From: Gordonia jinghuaiqii | GTDB lineage: Bacteria; Actinomycetota; Actinomycetes; Mycobacteriales; Mycobacteriaceae | Assembly (NCBI RefSeq): GCF_014041935.1 | Contig: NZ_CP059491.1 | Coordinates: 3,844,001 to 3,908,000 of the forward strand | Reading direction: 5' to 3' | Length of the DNA stretch: 64,000 bases | Shown: piece after piece, positions 57,793 to 64,000 of the stretch | Layout: the number at the start of each line of letters is the position of its first letter | Numbering within the stretch: the stretch's first letter is position 1 | The notes under the pieces: generated by a model | The model's input: the letters and a program-made list of their open reading frames with translations, nothing else | What the model was told of the DNA's origin: nothing | Database searches by the model: none | Position numbers and translations under genes: made by a program

Positions 57793-57821
57793 AGTGTAGA
57801 GAATCCGCAGCGTAGACCCAA
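57793..57821 (-). promoter_or_regulatory. Promoter of the rpsH-rplO operon
   Basis: On the minus strand TTGGGT (57816-57821) and TACACT (57793-57798) are separated by 17 bases, a good actinobacterial housekeeping-sigma pair. The leader to the rpsH start would be about 190 bases and contains a hairpin. Confidence 0.55.
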
Positions 57822-58086
57822 ATCGGTGCTGCGGGCCTCCCCGCTCACGCCGGGCATCACCGACTCTACGGACCGTCGTCCGGTGAGAACGAGCACGCCG
57901 GTCCCACTCCTCCGCGGGGGTGCCGGAAAGCTCCGGGATCAATGGCGAAAACGAGGTGCGGCGCGACCCGATTCGTCTGTCCACCTCTCGCCGCCGTTCA
58001 TTTCCGTCTGGCCCGTTGTGCAACGAAACGGAATCGATCGTTGCAATTCCGACACATCGTGCGGCGGCGATGCCAAGGTCGTTGAC

Positions 58087-58416
58087 ATGGACTCGACCCG
58101 CTTGCCAGACCTCGTCGAGCAGCTACTGGCGGCCGCGCACGAGGCCAGCAGCCGACGCGCCGCCCACACGCTGTACGGCGACTCCTCCCGTCACCTGAGA
58201 CAGACGGTGATCGCGCTGACCGCGGGTGCGTCACTGTCCGATCACGACAGTCCGACTGAGGCCACTCTCCTGGTCCTGCATGGGAAGGTCACCCTGACCA
58301 CGCCCGATGACAGCTGGGAAGGGTCGGCCGGCGACCTGGTGACGGTCCCCGCCGCGCGCCACGGTCTCAGAGCCCAGGACGACGCGGCGGTGCTGCTGAC
58401 CGTCGCCACCCGCTGA
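58087..58416 (+). CDS. Cupin-domain protein
   Basis: A 109-residue single-cupin protein. An N-terminal helix (LPDLVEQLLAAAHEASSRRA) precedes the beta-barrel with ASLSDHDSPTEATLLVLHGK, DLVTVPAARHGLRAQDDAAV and the terminal strand VLLTVATR. Metal ligands are only partly kept: His in SDHDSP and in ARHGL. It lies 254 bases before narG on the same strand and may sense redox or bind a small ligand; function unknown. ATG at 58087. Confidence 0.8.
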   Translation: MDSTRLPDLVEQLLAAAHEASSRRAAHTLYGDSSRHLRQTVIALTAGASLSDHDSPTEATLLVLHGKVTLTTPDDSWEGSAGDLVTVPAARHGLRAQDDAAVLLTVATR

Positions 58417-58562
58417 CCGTGCCGAGCTGCCGGTGCCGGGGCTCCCGGTACCGACGCCGCGCCTGAGCCTGCTGCCCGGATGCGTCTGGAGAACCGGCGT
58501 CCGGCGTCCGTCATGATCGGCGTGAGTACGGCGCGTAAATGCACGCAATGGTGAACTGATAC

Positions 58563-58592
58563 GCATTCTCTGTCTCATCGGAATGCATTCTC
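58563..58592 (+). promoter_or_regulatory. Direct repeats upstream of narG
   Basis: GCATTCTC occurs at 58563-58570 and 58585-58592, 22 bases apart start to start, about two helical turns. The second copy overlaps the 10-bp palindrome GAATGCATTC (58581-58590). They sit 45-75 bases before the narG -35, where an activator would bind. Confidence 0.45.
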
Positions 58593-58636
58593 CCAACCCA
58601 TTTTCGGACATTTCCGTCGCTGTTCCGAATTCGCCG

Positions 58637-58663
58637 TTGACGCAGATCTGCTCTCCGTATCGT
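58637..58663 (+). promoter_or_regulatory. Possible narG promoter, leaderless
   Basis: TTGACG (58637-58642) and TATCGT (58658-58663) are separated by 15 bases. A transcription start 7-8 bases after the -10 would fall on the ATG at 58671, and no ribosome-binding site precedes that ATG, which fits a leaderless message. The spacer is short. Confidence 0.4.
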
Positions 58664-58670
58664 GACGCCC

Positions 58671-61600
58671 ATGGCCCGGTCAGACGAGGTACAGGGCGCC
58701 GCAGCCACCGCCCTGCTCGACATCGGCAGGTTCTTCACCCGCTGGGACGAAACCGATGATCGTCGTGCGGTCTTCCGCGACGGCGGCCGTGCGGGCGATG
58801 TCTTCTACCGGGACCGTTGGAGTCACGACAAGGTCGTGCGTTCCACCCATGGGGTGAACTGCACGGGCTCCTGCTCGTGGAAGGTCTACGTCAAGGACGG
58901 GATCATCACCTGGGAGACCCAGGAGACCGACTACCCGTCGGTGGGCCCGGACCGCCCTGAATACGAGCCACGCGGGTGCCCACGCGGAGCCGCGTTCTCG
59001 TGGTACACCTACTCCCCCACCCGCGTACGGCACCCGTATGCCCGTGGCGTGCTGGTCGAGATGTACCGGCAGGCCAAGGCACGGCTGCAGGATCCGGTGC
59101 TGGCCTGGGCCGACGTCGTGTCCGACCCACTGCGCCGGCGTTCCTACCAGCAGGCCCGCGGCAAGGGCGGTCTCGTCCGCGTGACCTGGGACGAGGCCAT
59201 CGAGATGGCGGCCGCCGCCCATGTCCACACCATCAAGACCTACGGCCCCGACCGGTGCGCCGGTTTCTCGCCGATCCCGGCGATGTCGATGGTCAGCCAC
59301 TGCGTCGGCACCCGCTTCATCCAGCTCATCGGCGGGGTGATGACGTCGTTCTACGACTGGTACGCCGACCTTCCCGTGGCCAGCCCGCAGGTGTTCGGCG
59401 ACCAGACCGACGTTCCCGAGTCGGGCGACTGGTGGGACGCGACCTACCTGATGATGTGGGGTTCGAACGTCCCGGTCACGCGCACCCCGGACGCGCACTG
59501 GATGGCCGAGGTGCGCTACCGGGGCACCAAGGTGGTGACGGTCAGCCCCGACTACGCCGACAACACCAAGTTCGCCGACGAATGGCTGCCCGCCCAGGCC
59601 GGCACCGACGGTGCGCTCGCGATGGCGATGGGGCATGTCATCCTCACCGAGTTCTTCGTCGAACGCACCACCGGGTTCTTCGACGACTACGTGCGCCGCT
59701 TTACCGATCTGCCTTTCCTCGTCCATCTCGACGAGCACCCCGAGCACCCCGGGCACTACGTCGGGGGGAAGTTCGTGACGGCGGACGAACTGGACCCCCA
59801 GACGGGCGAGACCCCTGCCCCCACTCCCACCGAGGACGTCTGGAAGACGGTGTTCTGGGACGAGGAGAGCGGCCGGCCGGCGGTCCCCAACGGTTCGATG
59901 GGATTCCGGTACGCCGACTCCGGTGAGGGCCGCTGGAACCTCGACCTCGAGGACGCGCGACCGGCACTGACCCTGATGGGCGAGGGCGCCGAGATGGTCC
60001 CGGTCGCCTTGCCCGTCTTCGACGCACCGGACGGCAGCGGTGCGGTCATCCGGCGGGGCGTACCCGCGCGGCGGATCGGCGGGCGGCTGGTCACCACCGT
60101 CTTCGACCTGATGCTCGCCCAGTACGGCGTCGCCCGGGACGGTCTTCCGGGCGAGTGGCCGTCCGGCTACGACGACCCCGCCACCCCGTACACCCCTGCG
60201 TGGCAGGCCGAGATCACCGGGGTGCCGGCCGCCGCCGCGATCCGCATCGCCCGCGAATTCGCCGCCAATGCAGAGGAATCCGGTGGCCGGTCGATGATCA
60301 TCATGGGCGCCGGGGTCTGCCAGTGGTTCCACGGGGACGCGACGTATCGCGCGATCCTGTCGCTGCTCATCCTCACCGGGTGCATGGGCCGCAACGGCGG
60401 CGGCTGGGCGCATTACGTGGGCCAGGAGAAGTGCCGTCCGATCACCGGCTGGATCTCCCTGGCGAACGCGCTGGACTGGAGCCGCCCGCCGCGCACCATG
60501 ACCGGCACGTCGTACTGGTACATGCACACCGGGCAGTGGCGCAACGACGGATACTCGACGGCTTCACTCGCCTCCCCCCTCGCCCGCGGCACGATGGACC
60601 ACGAGCACACCGCCGACGCCATCGCCCAGTCCGCGCGACTGGGCTGGATGCCCTTCTATCCCCAGTTCTCCACCAACCCACTCGACGTCGCCGACGAGGC
60701 GTCGGCGGCCGTCGAGCGCGGCGAGGCCACCGACGTCGCCGGTTATGTCGCCGAGCAACTCCGGAGCGGCGATCTGACGCCGGCGATCTCCGATGTCGAC
60801 GCCCCGGAGAACTGGCCGCGGACACTGGTCCTGTGGCGCTCCAACCTTCTCGGCTCGTCGGCGAAGGGCAACGAGTACTTCCTGCGGACGCTGCTCGGCA
60901 CCCATCACAACGTGCTGGGCACCGAACAACCCGACACTCCCCGCCCGAGCGAGGTCCGTTGGCACGACGAGGCACCCGAGGGCAAACTCGACCTGCTGCT
61001 GTCCGCGGACTTCCGGATGACCTCCACGACGCTGTTGTCCGACATCGTGCTGCCGGCCGCGACGTGGTACGAGAAGTACGACCTCTCCTCCACGGACATG
61101 CACCCGTTCGTCCACGCCTTCACCCCGGCCATCGATCCGCCGTGGGAGGCGAAGTCCGATTTCGACCTGTTCCATCGCCTGGCCCGCAAGCTGTCGGACA
61201 TGGCGCGGACCCATCTCGGGACACGACATGACCTCGTGAGTGTGCCTCTGCAGCACGACACTCCGGGCGAGACCGCACAACCGCACGGCCGGGTCGTCGA
61301 CTGGCGGCACACCGGAGAGCGTGGCCGACCCGGTAAGAACATGCCCAATTTCAGTGTGGTGGAACGTGATTACACGTCGATCGCGGACAAGCTGGCCGCC
61401 ATCGGCCCCCTCGCGGACTCACTCGGGTTCACCGTCAAGAACGTCACCTACCCCCTCGAAGAACAGACTCGCCGACTGGCCGAGTCCAACGGGGTGATGC
61501 TGGGCGGAGCCGGCGACGGGCGACCCGCCATCGACACCGACGTGAAACTCGCCGAGGCGATCCTGACACTGTCGGGCACCACCAACGGCGAACTGGCCCT

Positions 61601-62399
61601 CGCCGGCTTCGAACAACTCCAGCGGCGGGTGGGCGTGCAGCTCGACGACCTCGCGCGCGGCTCGGAGGAGAAACACATCCGGTTCGCCGACACGCAGAAG
61701 GCGCCGGTGGCCGTGATCACCTCCCCGGAGTGGTCGGGTTCGGAGACCGGCGGCCGGCGCTACGCCCCGTTCACGGTGAACATCGAGCGGCTCAAGCCTT
61801 TTCACACCCTCACCGGTCGGATGCACTTCTATCTCGACCACGACTGGATGATCGACATGGGTGAGTCGTTCCCGATCTACCGGCCGCCGCTGGACATGCA
61901 CCGGCTGTTCGGTGAGCCCAAACTCGGTCCCGACGGCACCCGGGAGATCACCGTCCGCTACCTGACGCCGCACAACAAGTGGTCCATCCATTCCGAGTAT
62001 CAGGACAACCTGCTCATGCTGTCCCTCTCGCGCGGTGGTCCGACCGCGTGGCTGAGCCCGCAGGACGCCGCGTCGATCGACGTCGCCGACAACGACTGGA
62101 TCGAATGCGTCAACTCCAACGGCGTCTTCGTCTGCCGGGCGATCGTCAGCCACCGGATGCCCACGGGGGTCTGCTACGTCCATCACGCCCAGGAGCGCAC
62201 CATCGACGTGCCGAAGTCGGAGGCGACCGGCCGCCGTGGCGGCATCCACAACTCGGCGACCCGGCTGTTGGTGAAGCCGACGCACCTCATCGGCGGTTAC
62301 GCCCAGTTGTCCTACGCCTTCAACTATCTCGGCCCGACCGGCAATCAGCGCGACATGGTCTCGACCATTCGCAAGCGGAACCAGGAGGTGACCTACTGA
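58671..62399 (+). CDS. narG: Respiratory nitrate reductase alpha subunit NarG
   Basis: A 1242-residue molybdopterin enzyme that reduces nitrate to nitrite at the cytoplasmic face of the membrane. The FS0 iron-sulfur cluster ligands are in STHGVNCTGSCSWKVYV plus the later RGCPRGAAF, with His as the first ligand. Molybdopterin-binding segments include YLMMWGSNVPVTRTPDAHW and the C-terminal TGNQRDMVSTIRKRNQEVTY. Length is close to the mycobacterial NarG (about 1230 residues). ATG at 58671 is chosen over GTG at 58662 from family N-termini. The stop overlaps the narH ATG by one base. Confidence 0.97.
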   Translation: MARSDEVQGAAATALLDIGRFFTRWDETDDRRAVFRDGGRAGDVFYRDRWSHDKVVRSTHGVNCTGSCSWKVYVKDGIITWETQETDYPSVGPDRPEYEPRGCPRGAAFSWYTYSPTRVRHPYARGVLVEMYRQAKARLQDPVLAWADVVSDPLRRRSYQQARGKGGLVRVTWDEAIEMAAAAHVHTIKTYGPDRCAGFSPIPAMSMVSHCVGTRFIQLIGGVMTSFYDWYADLPVASPQVFGDQTDVPESGDWWDATYLMMWGSNVPVTRTPDAHWMAEVRYRGTKVVTVSPDYADNTKFADEWLPAQAGTDGALAMAMGHVILTEFFVERTTGFFDDYVRRFTDLPFLVHLDEHPEHPGHYVGGKFVTADELDPQTGETPAPTPTEDVWKTVFWDEESGRPAVPNGSMGFRYADSGEGRWNLDLEDARPALTLMGEGAEMVPVALPVFDAPDGSGAVIRRGVPARRIGGRLVTTVFDLMLAQYGVARDGLPGEWPSGYDDPATPYTPAWQAEITGVPAAAAIRIAREFAANAEESGGRSMIIMGAGVCQWFHGDATYRAILSLLILTGCMGRNGGGWAHYVGQEKCRPITGWISLANALDWSRPPRTMTGTSYWYMHTGQWRNDGYSTASLASPLARGTMDHEHTADAIAQSARLGWMPFYPQFSTNPLDVADEASAAVERGEATDVAGYVAEQLRSGDLTPAISDVDAPENWPRTLVLWRSNLLGSSAKGNEYFLRTLLGTHHNVLGTEQPDTPRPSEVRWHDEAPEGKLDLLLSADFRMTSTTLLSDIVLPAATWYEKYDLSSTDMHPFVHAFTPAIDPPWEAKSDFDLFHRLARKLSDMARTHLGTRHDLVSVPLQHDTPGETAQPHGRVVDWRHTGERGRPGKNMPNFSVVERDYTSIADKLAAIGPLADSLGFTVKNVTYPLEEQTRRLAESNGVMLGGAGDGRPAIDTDVKLAEAILTLSGTTNGELALAGFEQLQRRVGVQLDDLARGSEEKHIRFADTQKAPVAVITSPEWSGSETGGRRYAPFTVNIERLKPFHTLTGRMHFYLDHDWMIDMGESFPIYRPPLDMHRLFGEPKLGPDGTREITVRYLTPHNKWSIHSEYQDNLLMLSLSRGGPTAWLSPQDAASIDVADNDWIECVNSNGVFVCRAIVSHRMPTGVCYVHHAQERTIDVPKSEATGRRGGIHNSATRLLVKPTHLIGGYAQLSYAFNYLGPTGNQRDMVSTIRKRNQEVTY

Positions 62400-64000
62400 T
62401 GCGAGTCATGGCTCAGGTCGGGATGGTGATGAATCTCGACAAATGCATCGGCTGCCACACCTGCTCGGTCACGTGCAAACAGGCCTGGACCAATCGGGCG
62501 GGCACCGAGTACGTCTGGTTCAACAACGTCGAAACCCGTCCCGGACAAGGATATCCGCGCCGCTACGACGACCAGGAGACATGGCGCGGGGGCTGGCGGC
62601 TCAACCGCAACGGCAAGCTGCGGCTGCGCGCCGGTGGGCGACTGCAGAAACTGCTGACCCTTTTCGCGAGTCCGGTCCAGCCCACGATCGACGACTACTA
62701 CGAGCCGTGGACCTACGACTACCAGACCCTCATCGACGCCCCGCTGGGGGACGACTTCCCCGTCGCACGACCCAAGTCGCTGCTCACCGGTGAGGACACC
62801 AAGGTCACCTGGTCGGCGAACTGGGACGACAACCTCGGCGGCGGACCGGAACTCGCCTCGCGTGACCCGATCGTCGAGAAGCTCCGCCGCGAGTCCGAGG
62901 ACGCGATCAGGTTCAGCTTCGAGCAGACCTTCATGTTCTATCTGCCGCGCATCTGCGAACACTGCCTCAACCCGTCGTGCATGGCGTCGTGCCCGTCGGG
63001 TGCGATCTACAAGCGCAGCGAGGACGGGATCGTGCTGGTCGATCAGGACAGGTGCCGGGGCTGGCGGCAGTGCATCACCGGATGTCCTTACAAGAAGATC
63101 TATTTCAACCACAAATCCGGCAAGGCCGAGAAGTGCACGCTGTGTTATCCGCGCATCGAGGTCGGGCAGCCCACCGTGTGTTCGGAGACCTGCGTCGGCC
63201 GCCTGCGGTACCTCGGGATCTTCCTCTACGACGCCGACGCCGTCACCGCGGCCGCCTCCGTCCCGGACGAGCACGACCTGTACGAGGCCCAACTCGACCT
63301 GATGCTGGACCCCGAGGATCCCGATGTCATCGCCGCGGCCCGCGCCGACGGCATCCCCGACGACTGGCTGGCGGCGGCGCGGCGCTCACCGGTGTACGCG
63401 CTGGCGAAGAAGTTTCGTGTCGCGTTGCCCTTGCATCCCGAATACCGCACCATGCCGATGGTCTGGTACGTCCCGCCGCTGTCGCCCATCGTCGATCTGC
63501 TCGCCGAACAGGGACACGACGCCGAGAGCCCCGGCACCCTCTTCGGGGCCATCGAGGCATTGCGCATCCCCGTCGAGTACCTGGCCGAACTGTTCACCGC
63601 AGGCGACACCGACGTGATCGAGACCGTGCTGCGCCGGCTGGCCGCCATGCGTGCCTACATGCGCGACGTCACTCTGGGCCGCGATCCCGACAGCTCCATC
63701 CCGGCGGCGGTGGGCATGACCGAGGAACAGGTCTACGAGATGTACCGGCTGATGGCCATCGCCAAATACGATGAGCGCTACGTGATCCCGACCGCTCACG
63801 TCGAACAGGCCGCGAGGCTCGACGAGATGGCGTGTGCACTCGACTACGACGAGGGTCCCGGAATGTTCGACTCGTCACCCTTCGGCGAGGCGAGCGGCAC
63901 GCCCGCGCCGGTCTCGGTGGAGACGTTCCATGCGCTCAAACAACGCCAGACGACCGACACCGCGGCAGGCGAACACACCATGGCGGGACGCACGAACCTG
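62399..64000 (+). CDS. narH: Respiratory nitrate reductase beta subunit NarH (C-terminus beyond window)
   Basis: The electron-transfer subunit between NarI and NarG. All four cysteine groups are present: CIGCHTCSVTCKQ, CEHCLNPSCMASCPSGAIYK, CRGWRQCITGCPYKK (a Trp replaces one Cys, the [3Fe-4S] site) and KCTLCYPRIEVGQPTVCSETC. The 534 residues in the window are nearly the full length of about 550. The gene starts at an ATG overlapping the narG stop (TGATG) and continues past the right edge, where narJ and narI would be expected. Confidence 0.97.
   Translation, partial: MRVMAQVGMVMNLDKCIGCHTCSVTCKQAWTNRAGTEYVWFNNVETRPGQGYPRRYDDQETWRGGWRLNRNGKLRLRAGGRLQKLLTLFASPVQPTIDDYYEPWTYDYQTLIDAPLGDDFPVARPKSLLTGEDTKVTWSANWDDNLGGGPELASRDPIVEKLRRESEDAIRFSFEQTFMFYLPRICEHCLNPSCMASCPSGAIYKRSEDGIVLVDQDRCRGWRQCITGCPYKKIYFNHKSGKAEKCTLCYPRIEVGQPTVCSETCVGRLRYLGIFLYDADAVTAAASVPDEHDLYEAQLDLMLDPEDPDVIAAARADGIPDDWLAAARRSPVYALAKKFRVALPLHPEYRTMPMVWYVPPLSPIVDLLAEQGHDAESPGTLFGAIEALRIPVEYLAELFTAGDTDVIETVLRRLAAMRAYMRDVTLGRDPDSSIPAAVGMTEEQVYEMYRLMAIAKYDERYVIPTAHVEQAARLDEMACALDYDEGPGMFDSSPFGEASGTPAPVSVETFHALKQRQTTDTAAGEHTMAGRTNL

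Larger units (their letters stand above)
57595..58086. other. Divergent region between rpsH and the cupin gene
   Basis: About 490 bases without a gene. It holds the rpsH leader with a hairpin (57713-57742) and a promoter-like pair (57793-57821). The remainder, toward the cupin gene, shows no clear element. Confidence 0.6.

Noticed and set aside
57643..58086. N-terminal extension of the cupin protein across the rpsH promoter region
   Set aside because: It overlaps the rpsH promoter and leader hairpin and has no domain content. The cupin fold is complete from 58087.
58544..58600. FNR- or DosR-type binding site upstream of narG
   Set aside because: No good match to TTGAT-N4-ATCAA or to the DosR palindrome was seen. 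Only the GCATTCTC repeats stand out.

Overview
The window is high-GC actinobacterial DNA from a mycolic-acid-containing member of the Mycobacteriales. Gordonia is the best fit: mtrA-mtrB-lpqB beside hpf and secA, PE/PPE-like and EspG-like type VII secretion genes, and a mycobacterial-type nitrate reductase. The genus is an inference. No rRNA or tRNA genes, insertion sequences, phage genes or CRISPR arrays were seen.

Layout. (1) 1-13655, housekeeping: secA (cut by the left edge), hpf, a ComF-type phosphoribosyltransferase, lpqB-mtrB-mtrA, thymidylate kinase, a Pro-rich membrane protein, ahcY and an amino-acid permease. (2) 13979-21338, an ESX accessory island: two WXG100 (Esx) proteins, EspG, PPE-like, PE-like, a Gly/Pro-rich secretion-associated protein, an EspC-like protein, a YbaB-like protein and a small partner read as one minus-strand operon. 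A divergent EspI-like MinD ATPase follows. No EccB/C/D/E or mycosin gene is present, so these substrates and chaperones must use a machine encoded elsewhere. (3) 21357-24490, small membrane proteins, a DedA protein and an alpha/beta hydrolase. (4) 24578-29353, truA-rplQ-rpoA-rpsD-rpsK-rpsM-rpmJ-infA. (5) 29603-35017, a copper-linked group (membrane protein, PCuAC lipoprotein, Tat-exported DyP peroxidase), then a holin-like protein, a SIMPL lipoprotein, dtd and fdhD.

(6) 35044-39790, a minus-strand operon for branched-chain amino acids: ACT protein, leucine-type dehydrogenase, and branched-chain 2-oxoacid dehydrogenase E1-alpha, E1-beta and E2. (7) 40204-49622, a divergent plus-strand catabolic operon: luciferase-like flavin monooxygenase, NTF2-like protein, amidase, flavin reductase with an extra N-terminal domain, an unknown protein, M20 hydrolase, aldehyde dehydrogenase and a large ATP-binding LuxR regulator. 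This gene set resembles oxygenolytic N-heterocycle pathways such as the pyridine pyr cluster; the substrate is not proven. A 10-bp motif occurs three times upstream of it. (8) 49684-57594, a DUF2156 membrane protein, then map-adk-secY and rplO-rpmD-rpsE-rplR-rplF-rpsH. The spc ribosomal operon is broken upstream of rpsH. (9) 58087-64000, a cupin, narG and most of narH, running off the right edge.

Stop/start overlaps of the ATGA type are common in the ESX, branched-chain and catabolic operons, which supports the chosen starts and translational coupling. Several strong hairpins mark operon ends, and one sits unusually inside the first codons of the flavin reductase gene.
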